Positions 26,439 to 35,740 of a stretch of DNA of 64,000 bases are shown here, piece by piece; positions within the stretch are counted from its first letter, which is position 1, and the number at the start of each line of letters is the position of its first letter. The position numbers and the translations under genes are program-made. This DNA is from Thermoguttaceae bacterium (GTDB lineage Bacteria; Planctomycetota; Planctomycetia; Pirellulales; Thermoguttaceae), in NCBI GenBank assembly GCA_017405595.1, contig JAFRAC010000026.1, forward strand, positions 186,001-250,000, given 5' to 3'. The notes under the pieces were generated by a model. That model ran no database searches. It worked only from the letters and a program-made list of their open reading frames with translations, and was not told the origin of the DNA.

Positions 26439-29087
26439 GTGACGCCAACGCAGCCAGAACCTATCAGCAGCCCGCCGGTTCAGCCTGTCATCGCCGAACT
26501 GGACACCGAGAAGGAGGTCGGTTTCTTAGACCTGCTTCTGATCACGAAGCGCCATTGGTTCCTGATCCTGATGGTCTTCCTGATCATATTGGGTCTCGTT
26601 TCCCTCAAGTACATCACGACGACTCCCCGCTATCAGTCTCAGGCGATTCTCTACATCTCCTCGCAGAACACGCAGGCGCTTGTCACGAGTGCCGAGTTCA
26701 CTCAGAACCAGATCGACACGAAGTTTCTGAACACGATGGTCGCGCTGCTGCGCAACGAACAGGTTTTGCAGAACACCTGGGCGGTCATCAGCGACAGTCC
26801 CGAAAAGCGCCAGGATATGGAAGACCCCTCTTTCGAGGAGGGGCCTGAAGCGTGGACCCACATGGTCCTGAAAAACCTCTCGGTCAAACTCGGGGGCGAA
26901 GGGGACATCAAAAAGGCGAACGTCTTTCAGATCGCCTACGTTTCGAATTCTCCGCGCGAAGCCTACGTCGTTTTGCGTGAACTGATCGGTCAATTTCAGG
27001 CTTATTTCCGAAAGCAGTATGAAGAGACCACCGATATTGTCGGCGAAACCATCAAGCAGGGGCGGGACGAACTCGAACGGGAGATCCAGCAGGCGACCCA
27101 AGAACTCTCCGACTTCATCCGGAATTCCGGAATTCACTTTATCGGCGATCTGGCGAACAACCCGCTTCTGACGCGTCTTCACCGTCTGGAAGCAACCCGT
27201 TCCGATCTCGAAGTCGAGTCGCTCCGATACCAAAACCGGCTTGACATGATCGGCCGTCTCATTGGGGATCGCCAGATTTCCGACCTTTCCGATGCCGAAA
27301 TTGTCACCATCCTCAGCGCCGGGGAAGAGACCAAAACCGGCAGCGGAATGGAGCAGCATCTCCTGACCCTGACCTCGCTCGTCCAGGGCGGGCGCATGGA
27401 AGGCTCGCTCAACAACACCTTGCTCCAAATCGACATCCAGCAAACCACCGACATGATGATGGAGATCGCCAAGCTCCGCGAACAGAACGTCGGCGAAGAA
27501 CACCCGCGGATTCAGGCGCTGCGCAAGGCGCACGAAGATCTGCTGAAATACCGGAAAGAAAAGACCGGCATCGAAGAGTCGGGCGGCACAATCAACAAGA
27601 TCGGGATCTTCACCTACCAGACCTTTTTGGCGGCTTATCTCCAGATTCTCCGGGACCGAATCAGCGCGATCGAAATCCAAACAAGAGAGATTCAGAACTA
27701 CATCGACCAACAAGACGACCAGGTTCGGGCCATTTCGGCATACTGCCAAAAAGTCGGGTCGATGCGCCTGTCGATCGAATCGCAGCGCGAATTTTACATG
27801 CAGCTCGACCGAAAACTCGACAACGTGGTTCTGACGCGAAATTACGGCGGTTACCAGGTTGAGGTCGTCTCGCCCCCGCGTGAAGAGACAAAACCGGTTT
27901 CCCCCAACCTGCTGAAATATATTCTGACAGGGATTCTGCTCGGTCTTGCGGGCGGGTTCGGGTTAGCGCTTCTTTCCGATGTGACCGACACCACGTTCCG
28001 TTCCCCGGAAGAGATCATCAATGCACTCAATACCCCGATTATCGCCCAGATTCAGCCGACCCGCATTCCGAAGAAGCTTTTGGCGAAGATCAGTTCGGCC
28101 ACGGAACCCGGAGTTCCCAATTCCTCCTTTGTCGCCTACCATTTCCCGAACTCGCCGCAAAACGAGACATACCGCGCTATCCGGACGCGTGTCTTCTTTA
28201 ACCCCAGCGGCGATAATCCGAAGGTGGTGATGTGCGCCAGTCCTCTTTCGGGTGACGGCAAAACTTCGTTCAGTTCCACACTCGCGATTCTCCTGGCAAA
28301 TACCGGGAAAAACGTCCTTCTGGTCGACGGAGATATCCGCAAGCCGGACGTCAACAAGAAATTCAATCTGGAGAACGGCAACGGGTTCGCCGACATTCTG
28401 GCCGGCACTTCGACACTGGACGATGTCATTATCAAAACAAAGGTCGAGCACCTTTCGCTGGTCACCGCCGGTCTTCACCGCCGCAAACCTTCGGCCATTC
28501 TGACAAGCGCCCGGCTCGATGCCGCAATCAACGAAATGCGCGAACGTTTCGATTTCGTCATCTTCGATTCTTCCCCGGTTCTGCTGGTTTCCGACTCGTG
28601 TAACATTGCTCCGAAGACCGACGGGGTGATCTACGTCTTCCGTGTCCGCCGCGGCGGCCAGGTTCAGGCCGAACAGGGGATCGGAATGCTGGCCGATGTC
28701 GGCGCGCCGATCATCGGTACGATCGTCAACTGCTTTAACAAACACCGGTTCTACAGCGAGAATCCGATCGCGAGAAAACGGAGTTACGGTTACGGCGCGG
28801 GTGCCTACGGCGGGTACGGAGGTTACGGCGGCTACGGCGGATACGGGGGCGGTTACGGATACGGATACGGATACGGTTATGGCTACGGCAGCGGTTACGG
28901 AACCCCTTACGGCAGCCCCTACGGTTACGGGTACTCCGGTACCGGCTACGGTTACGGTTACGACAATGCCGCGAAGTACGGCGACGCCTCGAAATATTAT
29001 CACAGCGAGTCCGAGGACGAAATCGAAGACGCGGAAGAGAAACCGCAGAACGGCAGCTCCGAAAAGAGCAAGGGGGATTCGGAGTAA
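26439..29087 (+). CDS. polysaccharide chain-length regulator / BY-kinase fusion with Gly-Tyr-rich tail
   Basis: A protein of 882 residues. The N-terminal Wzz domain has transmembrane segments near 36-56 and 490-512 flanking a large coiled-coil periplasmic region. The cytoplasmic tyrosine autokinase has Walker A SGDGKTS (about 602), Walker A' LLVDGDIRKPD, and Walker B VIFDSSPVLL. Such proteins control length and export of exopolysaccharide by cycles of tyrosine phosphorylation. The C-terminal tail (from about 782) is extreme, made of GYG and GGY repeats with dozens of tyrosines, then an acidic end. The start is GTG with only a distant GAAGG, so it is somewhat uncertain. No polysaccharide gene cluster is adjacent. 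Confidence 0.88.
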   Translation: MTPTQPEPISSPPVQPVIAELDTEKEVGFLDLLLITKRHWFLILMVFLIILGLVSLKYITTTPRYQSQAILYISSQNTQALVTSAEFTQNQIDTKFLNTMVALLRNEQVLQNTWAVISDSPEKRQDMEDPSFEEGPEAWTHMVLKNLSVKLGGEGDIKKANVFQIAYVSNSPREAYVVLRELIGQFQAYFRKQYEETTDIVGETIKQGRDELEREIQQATQELSDFIRNSGIHFIGDLANNPLLTRLHRLEATRSDLEVESLRYQNRLDMIGRLIGDRQISDLSDAEIVTILSAGEETKTGSGMEQHLLTLTSLVQGGRMEGSLNNTLLQIDIQQTTDMMMEIAKLREQNVGEEHPRIQALRKAHEDLLKYRKEKTGIEESGGTINKIGIFTYQTFLAAYLQILRDRISAIEIQTREIQNYIDQQDDQVRAISAYCQKVGSMRLSIESQREFYMQLDRKLDNVVLTRNYGGYQVEVVSPPREETKPVSPNLLKYILTGILLGLAGGFGLALLSDVTDTTFRSPEEIINALNTPIIAQIQPTRIPKKLLAKISSATEPGVPNSSFVAYHFPNSPQNETYRAIRTRVFFNPSGDNPKVVMCASPLSGDGKTSFSSTLAILLANTGKNVLLVDGDIRKPDVNKKFNLENGNGFADILAGTSTLDDVIIKTKVEHLSLVTAGLHRRKPSAILTSARLDAAINEMRERFDFVIFDSSPVLLVSDSCNIAPKTDGVIYVFRVRRGGQVQAEQGIGMLADVGAPIIGTIVNCFNKHRFYSENPIARKRSYGYGAGAYGGYGGYGGYGGYGGGYGYGYGYGYGYGSGYGTPYGSPYGYGYSGTGYGYGYDNAAKYGDASKYYHSESEDEIEDAEEKPQNGSSEKSKGDSE
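28783..28970 (+). repeat. low-complexity repeat coding the Gly-Tyr-rich tail
   Basis: Short degenerate repeats of GGN TAC and TAY GGN codons encode runs of GGY and GYG in the kinase tail. Such arrays easily change length by slippage or unequal recombination. Confidence 0.85.
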
Positions 29088-29122
29088 AAGACGCGAAGGC
29101 CTACCCTGCTTTTGAAAAACGC

Positions 29123-29158
29123 CGCGGGAAAAGGTGCCATACGGTTCCTTTTCCCGCG
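29123..29158 (+). terminator. 12-bp hairpin terminator after the BY-kinase gene
   Basis: CGCGGGAAAAGG at 29123-29134 pairs perfectly with CCTTTTCCCGCG at 29147-29158 around a 12-base loop, followed by TTGCTTTT. It lies between convergent genes. Confidence 0.7.
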
Positions 29159-29222
29159 TTGCTTTTCCTGATCAGCGGTTTCAAGAGTCAAACTGCCTGT
29201 GTGAGGATTCCCGGAGAACGGG

Positions 29223-29906
29223 TTATTTGACGAAACGCCGGTTGATTCGGTCGAAGATTTCGCGTACGCGGGTTTCGACCAGATCGTGAAGTTCTTCTTC
29301 CGGCATCTCTTTGTAGTCGTCCGGTGTGATCGGTTTGCCGTATTCGATACGGAGCCCTTTTTTAAAGACCGACGGGTACTTCTTCTGGCGGGGAAAGGCC
29401 TGAAACGCGCCGGCGATGGCGGTTGGAACGATGACGGCATTCGTCTTGACCGCGATGTTGATATACCCTTTCCGGAACGGCACCATTTTGCCGTCGAACG
29501 ACCGGGCGCCTTCCGGAAAGATGAGAACTATCTCGTTGTTGCGCAAGCGGCGGATCGTCTCTTTGATTCCCTGAAACCCGATCCCGTCCTGATCGAGCGG
29601 AATGGCGTCGACCGAAGCGATCAGAAGCGCGAACGGCTTAAAGGTGAAAAGCTGTTTGCGCGCCAGGTAATTCATCCGCCGCCAAACCCCCACGCCGATC
29701 GCAGGAGGGTCGAGAAACGACTGATGGTTCGAAACGACCAGAACCGGACCTTTCCGCGGAATGTTGCGGCGCCCTTTGTGGCGGGCGCGGAAGAGGATTT
29801 TGATTGTCAGCAGGCAGAAGAACCAGCAGAAGTGGTACCACGCATTATGCCGCCACGTCACGTGACGCTGGCGGCGGCGGGGCGAATTTTGGGGGGATTC
29901 GGACAT
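29223..29906 (-). CDS. plsC: 1-acyl-sn-glycerol-3-phosphate acyltransferase
   Basis: An acyltransferase of 227 residues for the second acylation in phosphatidic acid synthesis, at the inner face of the membrane. It has the HX4D catalytic motif in NHQSFLD, PLDQDG, and the glycerophosphate-binding FPEGARS, then IVPTAIAG. A hydrophobic segment (WYHFCWFFCLLTIKILF) anchors the N-terminus. ATG 29906 is chosen; a GTG four codons earlier (29918) is possible but its Shine-Dalgarno sequence would touch the start codon. It ends a minus-strand run from the AI-2E-type permease. Confidence 0.88.
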   Translation of the reverse strand: MSESPQNSPRRRQRHVTWRHNAWYHFCWFFCLLTIKILFRARHKGRRNIPRKGPVLVVSNHQSFLDPPAIGVGVWRRMNYLARKQLFTFKPFALLIASVDAIPLDQDGIGFQGIKETIRRLRNNEIVLIFPEGARSFDGKMVPFRKGYINIAVKTNAVIVPTAIAGAFQAFPRQKKYPSVFKKGLRIEYGKPITPDDYKEMPEEELHDLVETRVREIFDRINRRFVK

Positions 29907-29934
29907 TCTCAAATACACCTTCTACGGCGGGAAT

Positions 29935-30819
29935 TTATCTTCGGCGGCGCACGGCGGTCGGGTCGGGGGCGTTCGCGTCGAGTTTGGGACGTCTGGCGGG
30001 CCGGCGCGCGGCGGGAGCGGCATCTTCGGATTGGCCGGAGTCCGCGTCATCTCCGGCGGCCGGCGCGGCTTCTTCCCCCTCGCCGGCAGAACGTTCGCCC
30101 GGGCCGGAAACAGCGGCGGGGACCGCCCGGCGCATCTCATGCCGCTGCCAGATCCAGCCCCCTTCGGCATTGAACATTAAACCGCGCAGAAGGATCACTG
30201 CCAGGAGAAAAACAACGGCAACCGCCAGCGAGTCGGTGAAATCCATATCGAAAATGACGACCGGCACAAAGGCGGCGAAAAGGGCGATCGGAATAAGATA
30301 GACCAGCGCCATTCCCCCCGGATTCATATACAGAAGAATCAGCTCGTAAACGAGCCAGAGAGCCACGAAAACCGCAGCGCCGGCAATCGACTTTTTGCCG
30401 AGTTCCCCGCCGAGAAAGATCTCCAGATCGTCCGGATCGCGGAACGTCATGTAGCCGTATTTCATCAGCGGAAACGCCACCGCCAGTCCGAGCAAAATGC
30501 CGACCGGAACCGCCAGATAGGGCATGTGCACAAAGTGGAAGAACAGCGCGACCGCCAAAACCGCCGCAAAAACGCCCAGGTTCACCAAAAGCGCGTGTCC
30601 GGTAAAGGAGTAGCTCTTCTGTTCAATGGGACGGACATGATCGGGATTATGAACCTTCTTTCCGTCAACCACCATCTCGTCGGGGCTGACGATCGTTACG
30701 TTCGCTTTCGGGATTTCGATGATATGGCCGCACTTGGGGCACGGACCTTTCTTCCCGGCGAACCGGTCGCTCACCTCGAACTGGGTCATGCAGCCCGGGC
30801 ATATCACATGGATCGACAT
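29935..30819 (-). CDS. zinc-ribbon membrane protein of unknown function
   Basis: A protein of 294 residues. The first 40 residues form a zinc ribbon with CPGC and CPKC pairs (IxCPGCxxxFEVxxxxAGKK), common at the start of planctomycete membrane proteins. Four to five hydrophobic segments follow between about 75 and 215, then a Pro/Ala/Arg-rich disordered tail. Function is unknown. It sits 23 bases after pfkA and 28 bases before plsC, so it belongs to that transcript. Confidence 0.75.
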   Translation of the reverse strand: MSIHVICPGCMTQFEVSDRFAGKKGPCPKCGHIIEIPKANVTIVSPDEMVVDGKKVHNPDHVRPIEQKSYSFTGHALLVNLGVFAAVLAVALFFHFVHMPYLAVPVGILLGLAVAFPLMKYGYMTFRDPDDLEIFLGGELGKKSIAGAAVFVALWLVYELILLYMNPGGMALVYLIPIALFAAFVPVVIFDMDFTDSLAVAVVFLLAVILLRGLMFNAEGGWIWQRHEMRRAVPAAVSGPGERSAGEGEEAAPAAGDDADSGQSEDAAPAARRPARRPKLDANAPDPTAVRRRR

Positions 30820-30842
30820 TTGTATCCCCCTGTCCTCTTGTC

Positions 30843-31832
30843 TCAGGTCGACAGCGCGTCGAGCAGATGCATCATTCCGTCTGTCAGCTCGCGGTGGCTC
30901 GCAATCACCTCTTCAAGCGGCGAGAGTTTCAGTTTGCTGTTGATGTAGCCGACCATCTTCCCCGATTCGCCGTGCTGGATCGCCTCGATCGCGCCGACGC
31001 CGAGAACCGCCGCCAGAAGCCGGTCGCCGGGACAGGGAGTCCCCCCCCGCTGAACGTGTCCCAAAACGACCACACGCATTTCGTAGGGGCTTCCCCCCTC
31101 CTTGAGGGCGTTCATCATGTTATACGCGCCCCCCATATCGTCCCCTTCGGCGACAACCATGACCATCGAGCGCTTCCCCAGCTCGCGGTAGTACTTGAGC
31201 TTTTCAACGATCTTCGGAATGTCGGTCGGTATCTCGGGCACCGCGACGATCTCGCATCCGCCGGCGACCGCCGTCCGGAGCGCCAGGTCGCCGCAGTGCC
31301 GGCCCATCACTTCGACGATGAACATCATATCGTGGCTGCCGGCGGTGTCGCGGAGCTTGTCGATCGCCTCGACCGCCGTCTGAATCGCCGTCGGGAACCC
31401 GATCGTCGCATCGGTGCCGAGCACGTCATTGTCGATCGTGCCGGGGATCCCGATAACCTGGCCTTTCCACTGCCGGGTCAGGTCGAGCGCGCCGGTGAGC
31501 GAACCGTTCCCGCCGATCACAATCAGCGCGTCGAAATGATGCCGGGTCAGAATTTCGGCGGCCCGGGCCGGGCCGTCCGGTTTGGAGTAATCGGCGCTGC
31601 GGCTGCTGTGCAGGATCGTCCCGCCGCGGCTTGTCAGACCCGAAACCTCGCGGATTCCCAGGACGTTATATCGGCCGCCGCCGTCGAAAAAATCTGCGTC
31701 CAGAAGTCCCTGATAGCCGTGGCGGATCCCGACCACCTCGTGGCGATACAGGCCCGACGCGCGGACAATGGCGCGGATACATGGATTCATTCCGGGCGAG
31801 TCGCCGCCGCTGCACAAAACTCCGATTCTCAT
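30843..31832 (-). CDS. pfkA: 6-phosphofructokinase, PfkA family
   Basis: A protein of 329 residues that phosphorylates fructose 6-phosphate in glycolysis. It has CSGGDSPGMN at the N-terminus, GIPGTIDND (the Gly after the Pro is typical of ATP-using rather than pyrophosphate-using enzymes), EVMGRHCGDLA, and LGHVQRGGTPCPGDR. The motif normally GGDGS reads GGNGS at about 107-111, so an Asp that helps position Mg-ATP is Asn. It contains an eight-G run at 31041-31048 without a frame problem. ATG 31832 is preferred over 31949 because of family alignment and AGGGGG upstream. A PfkB-family kinase gene lies 31 bases upstream. Confidence 0.9.
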   Translation of the reverse strand: MRIGVLCSGGDSPGMNPCIRAIVRASGLYRHEVVGIRHGYQGLLDADFFDGGGRYNVLGIREVSGLTSRGGTILHSSRSADYSKPDGPARAAEILTRHHFDALIVIGGNGSLTGALDLTRQWKGQVIGIPGTIDNDVLGTDATIGFPTAIQTAVEAIDKLRDTAGSHDMMFIVEVMGRHCGDLALRTAVAGGCEIVAVPEIPTDIPKIVEKLKYYRELGKRSMVMVVAEGDDMGGAYNMMNALKEGGSPYEMRVVVLGHVQRGGTPCPGDRLLAAVLGVGAIEAIQHGESGKMVGYINSKLKLSPLEEVIASHRELTDGMMHLLDALST

Positions 31833-31863
31833 TAGGTTATTCCCCCTGTTTTTTCGGTTGTGT

Positions 31864-32826
31864 TTAAAGTTCCTGATATTCCAGTCTGTGTTCCGCCAGG
31901 AACGCTTCGGACTCGGCTTTGGTGAAAACCGATTCGGTCGCGCTGACATGACGGACAGCGCTCATCCCCTGCGCGCCGGCGCGGTTCATGAGCGTCAGCG
32001 GATCGTCCCCGGCCAGAAGCCCCGCCACAAATCCGGCGGCGAACGCGTCGCCCGAGCCGGTGCCGCCGATGAACTCGGTTTTAAAGATGCCGGTTCGGAA
32101 TTTCGCCGCGTCGGAATAGTAGAGCGAACCGGCCTCGCCGCAGGTAATCACCGCGCATCGGGCGCCGGCGTCGAGGAAGAATTTCGCCTGCTCGACCGGA
32201 TCGGTCAGACCGGTAACCGCCTCTCCCTCGTCGTTGTTCGGCATGAAATAGTCGACGTGGGGAAGAAGAGGTTTGATGACGTCCCAGTAGGGGCGTTTGC
32301 CGTAGAGTACCAGGTCGAGAATCGTTTTGCCGCCCCGTTCCCGGAACCGGCGGAGGAACTCAGCGGTCTCGGGCTTTTCGAGTTCGGGCATCATCAGATA
32401 GCCGCCCAGATAGAAGACCTCGGCCTCTTCGGCCCATGCCGCGGGAATGTCGGCGATCGAAAACGAGGCGTTTGCGCCGGTCGTGCTGACGAAACGGCGG
32501 TCTTCGCCGGTAACGTTGATGATGAGCGAAATGCCGGGACAGGAGTTTGAAATACGCCGAAGCCCCGACACGTCGACGAACGGCGCGTCGAGCGAACGGA
32601 CGACGAAATCGCTGAACGAATCGTCCCCCACGCTGCCGCAGAGCCCGGTCGGAATTTCAAGGCGCGAAAGATTCAGCGCCACGTTCGAGGCGCACCCGCC
32701 CAGGGTCAGAACGACCCCTTCGGTCTGAACCAGTTCGCCCGGCCGGGGGCAGTGGGAAATCGGCACGCAGCCGACATCGGCGAAAAGGATGCCGGCCGAA
32801 AGACAGCGATGTTTACCGGTGGTCAT
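31864..32826 (-). CDS. PfkB-family carbohydrate kinase
   Basis: A ribokinase-superfamily kinase of 320 residues. GGCASNVALNLSRL matches the N-terminal PfkB signature, and the C-terminal signature GTGSGDAFAAGFVAGLLAG has the catalytic Asp and anion hole. ITCGEAG is a nucleotide-binding strand. The substrate cannot be fixed; ribose, fructose 1-phosphate or another sugar are possible. ATG 32826 is preferred over 32844 because AAAGG lies about ten bases before it; the earlier ATG abuts the stop of the AI-2E-type gene. It is co-transcribed with pfkA. Confidence 0.85.
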   Translation of the reverse strand: MTTGKHRCLSAGILFADVGCVPISHCPRPGELVQTEGVVLTLGGCASNVALNLSRLEIPTGLCGSVGDDSFSDFVVRSLDAPFVDVSGLRRISNSCPGISLIINVTGEDRRFVSTTGANASFSIADIPAAWAEEAEVFYLGGYLMMPELEKPETAEFLRRFRERGGKTILDLVLYGKRPYWDVIKPLLPHVDYFMPNNDEGEAVTGLTDPVEQAKFFLDAGARCAVITCGEAGSLYYSDAAKFRTGIFKTEFIGGTGSGDAFAAGFVAGLLAGDDPLTLMNRAGAQGMSAVRHVSATESVFTKAESEAFLAEHRLEYQEL

Positions 32827-32844
32827 TGGAGAATTGCCTTTCAT

Positions 32845-34266
32845 TCAATCAGAAGATGACGGAGTCGGCGCGGGAGGGGGAAGCGCCGGCTTCTGTTCCG
32901 GGGATGCGGGAGGACGGCCCGCCATGAGAACGGCGATCCAACGGGTCTCATCGAACTGCGAAAGGATGATTTTGCAGATCACCGCCAGCGGGGGGGAAAG
33001 GAACATGCCGACCGAGCCCAAGAGCGCGCCCCAGACAATCAGGGAGAGAAGGACGACCAATGCGGAAATTCCCAGACCGTCCCCCAGCAGTTTCGGCTCC
33101 AGAAAATAGCCGATAATACAGTTGATCAGGAGATACCCCAGGATTACCGCAAAAATGGTTCCGCGTCCCTTGTCGGCAACGGCGATGAGGACCGGCGGAA
33201 TCGCGGCAACAATCGAGCCGATGTTCGGAATGAAATTCAGGAAGAAGGCCAGAAGCCCCCACAGGGCCCAGTACTCGATCTCCGTCGCCAGGAGAAGAAT
33301 CATGACCGAAACGGCGACAATCGCACTGACGACGGTTTTGATGGTCATGTATTTGCGGATCATCGCGACCGTCGAGATGACGCGTTCGTTCTCCTGGTCG
33401 CCGATTGCCGCTTTCACCTTTTCGGGAAGATGGATGGCCTCAACAAGCATGAAGACGAGGAGGAGCACAACCAAAAAAATCATGCTGACAAACGACATGA
33501 GCATGCCGAGTCCGTCGATGAAATACCGGTAGATCATCTTCATGCTGACCTGAATCACTTTTTCAGGCGCTTCCTGAATGTTCACCGGGGGAAGAACCTC
33601 GTCCTCCTCATCCGGAATCAGCCCAAGATGAGGGGAGAAGACAAGGTCGGCGGAGGATTCGCCGGCGGGAAAATCCCCTGCACCGGCAGCGGCCTGATCT
33701 TCGGCCTCTTCCGGCGCCGGCAGCGCGGGACGCGTTTCCTGAACCGGTTCGTCCAGGCTCGGTTCGTCGTCATTCTTTTCGAGGAACGGAATAAAATCGA
33801 AAATCTCTTTCAGCTCGATGTTCCGTTTGATCAGCGCGTTGTTCGACTTGATCACGACTTCGCTAAACGAGTTCCAGTAATCGGGGAACCTCTTCGAGAA
33901 CTGAGCCAGCTGCGTCGACAGAACCATCACCAGCATCGAGCTGAAGAAAATCACAAAACAGGCAATCACGATTACGGCGCCGACGCGCGAGAACCTGATT
34001 CCGAAAATGCCCCGTTCGCGCATATACGCGTAGAACGAATAGAGGATGACGGCAAAAAAGGCGGCGATGAAGATCGGGGTCAGCACACTCCGGGCCAGGT
34101 GGATCCCGGTCAGAATGGCAATGATCGAAATTGCGATGATCCCGTAGTTCGCCAGCCTCCTCTGACCGGTCAGGAAGGTCTCCTGCTGCGCAATCTGTTC
34201 GAGAGGTAACTTTTCGCCCGGCTCCCGCTCGGCGGCGGGGCGGGAATCGTTTTTTGAGTCGGACAT
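32845..34266 (-). CDS. AI-2E family (TqsA/PerM-like) membrane transporter
   Basis: An inner-membrane protein of 473 residues with the UPF0118 layout: two or three N-terminal membrane segments, a long soluble part, and C-terminal segments with FFLNFIPNIGSIVAAIPPVLIA and LSLIVWGALLGSVGMFLSPPLAV, which is the conserved family end. The soluble part (about 160-245) carries an acidic, Ala/Pro-rich insertion that is longer than usual. Members export autoinducer-2 or move Na+ and H+; the substrate is uncertain. First gene of the minus-strand run leading to pfkA and plsC. Confidence 0.85.
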   Translation of the reverse strand: MSDSKNDSRPAAEREPGEKLPLEQIAQQETFLTGQRRLANYGIIAISIIAILTGIHLARSVLTPIFIAAFFAVILYSFYAYMRERGIFGIRFSRVGAVIVIACFVIFFSSMLVMVLSTQLAQFSKRFPDYWNSFSEVVIKSNNALIKRNIELKEIFDFIPFLEKNDDEPSLDEPVQETRPALPAPEEAEDQAAAGAGDFPAGESSADLVFSPHLGLIPDEEDEVLPPVNIQEAPEKVIQVSMKMIYRYFIDGLGMLMSFVSMIFLVVLLLVFMLVEAIHLPEKVKAAIGDQENERVISTVAMIRKYMTIKTVVSAIVAVSVMILLLATEIEYWALWGLLAFFLNFIPNIGSIVAAIPPVLIAVADKGRGTIFAVILGYLLINCIIGYFLEPKLLGDGLGISALVVLLSLIVWGALLGSVGMFLSPPLAVICKIILSQFDETRWIAVLMAGRPPASPEQKPALPPPAPTPSSSD

Positions 34267-34369
34267 GAAAACAGAATTCTCCGGCTGTACTGTCGGTTAA
34301 ATACCCCTTCATTTTACCGTCTCGGCCTGAAAGTGGCAACATCGCTCCGGGGAAGAGCGGGCCGAAAAA

Positions 34370-34403
34370 AACCGAAAGAAGAATGAACATTCCTCTTTCG
34401 GTT
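34370..34403 (-). terminator. intrinsic terminator of the nqr operon
   Basis: AACCGAAAGA at 34370-34379 pairs with TCTTTCGGTT at 34394-34403, and GAATG at 34381-34385 pairs with CATTC at 34388-34392, giving a 15-bp stem with one mismatch. On the minus strand it is followed by a run of Ts, a classic Rho-independent terminator 32 bases after nqrF. Confidence 0.85.
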
Positions 34404-34434
34404 TTCAGTCGTTCGGACGGCCGAAACGGCGGGA

Positions 34435-35661
34435 TCAGCCGCCGAAATCGTCGAAGAAGATGCTGTCCCGCTCAACGCCGACCGAGTCGAGCATTTTAAG
34501 CGCGGAACTGATCATCATCGGAGGACCGCACATGTAGTATTCGCAGTCTTCCGGCGCTTTATGGTCTTTCAGGTACTCGTCGTAAAGGACGTTGGCAATA
34601 AAGCCGGTGGAACCGGTCCAGTTGTCTTCGGGGAGCGGTTCCGAGAGGGCCAGGTGCCACGAGAAGTTCGGAAACTCGCGCGCCAGCGCCTCGAATTCCT
34701 CGACATAGAAGGCTTCGCGCAGGCTGCGGGCACCGTACCAGTACGAGATTTTCTGGGTCGCGCGGCGGTGCTTGAGCAGCTCGAAGACATGGGAACGAAG
34801 GGGCGCCATCCCCGCGCCGCCGCCGATATAGACCTTTTCGGCGGGGGTGTCGCGGACAAAGAATTCACCGTAAGGGCCGCTGATCGTGACTTTATCGCCC
34901 GGTTTCAGGCTGAAAATGTAGGAGGACATGATCCCCGGAGGAACGTTCGGCTGGCGCGGCGGAGGCGAGGCGATACGGACGTTGAGCATGACCATCCCCT
35001 TCTCTTCGGGATAGTTCGCCATCGAATAGGCACGCATCGCCGGCTCCTTTAAGACGCTGCGGTAACGCCAGAGGTTGAACTTGTCCCAGTCGCCGCGATA
35101 CTCTTCGGGAATATCGTAATCTTTGTAGGAGATGTCGTACGGGGGGCACTCGATCTGGATATAGCCGCCCGCCTTGAAATCGACGTTTTCCCCTTCGGGC
35201 AGATCGAGGACGAGTTCCTTAATGAAGGTTGAAACGTTGTTGTTCGAGCGAACGGTCGCTTCCCACTTCTTCACCGAGAAAATCTCGGGCGGAATCTCAA
35301 TCTGCATGTCCTGCTTGACCGGGCACTGGCAAGCCAGGCGCGTGCCGAGCTTGACCTCTTTACGCGTCATATGGCCGAGTTCGGTCGGCAGAATGTCGCC
35401 GCCGCCGCTCAAGACCCGTACTTTACACTGACCGCAGGTTCCGCCGCCGCCGCACGCCGAGGGAACGAAAATATTGACGTTCGCCAGCGTGTGGAGGAGT
35501 TTGCCGCCGGAAGGAACCGAAACGGCTTTGCTCGCGTCGTCGTTGATGTTGATCGTAACATTTCCGGCGGGAACCAGAATCGCCTTCGCGGAAAGGATGA
35601 CCGCCACCAGAAGGAGGACGATCGCGGTAAAGGCAATAACGCCCGATAAAACAACTCCCAT
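34435..35661 (-). CDS. nqrF: Na+-translocating NADH:quinone reductase subunit F
   Basis: The electron-entry subunit, 408 residues. One N-terminal membrane segment is followed by a ferredoxin domain with [10 protein letters not shown] and a later LACQC supplying 2Fe-2S ligands. The FAD-binding part has RAYSMANYP and the NADH-binding part [18 protein letters not shown], and [11 protein letters not shown]. It oxidises NADH and passes electrons to the other Nqr subunits. AAGGGA precedes the ATG. Last gene of the operon. Confidence 0.97.
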   Translation of the reverse strand: MGVVLSGVIAFTAIVLLLVAVILSAKAILVPAGNVTININDDASKAVSVPSGGKLLHTLANVNIFVPSACGGGGTCGQCKVRVLSGGGDILPTELGHMTRKEVKLGTRLACQCPVKQDMQIEIPPEIFSVKKWEATVRSNNNVSTFIKELVLDLPEGENVDFKAGGYIQIECPPYDISYKDYDIPEEYRGDWDKFNLWRYRSVLKEPAMRAYSMANYPEEKGMVMLNVRIASPPPRQPNVPPGIMSSYIFSLKPGDKVTISGPYGEFFVRDTPAEKVYIGGGAGMAPLRSHVFELLKHRRATQKISYWYGARSLREAFYVEEFEALAREFPNFSWHLALSEPLPEDNWTGSTGFIANVLYDEYLKDHKAPEDCEYYMCGPPMMISSALKMLDSVGVERDSIFFDDFGG

Positions 35662-35740
35662 AATAAATCCCTTGCTATTTCAAGCGATTGCAGCCAGAAG
35701 GCTTTCTTCGTTTATTCTTTTAACTTTCCGTTCGGGGGAA

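Noticed and set aside
31041..31048. Eight-G run in pfkA as a possible phase-variable site
   Set aside because: The frame is intact across it and codes the conserved QRGGTP segment, so there is no sign of switching in this sequence.
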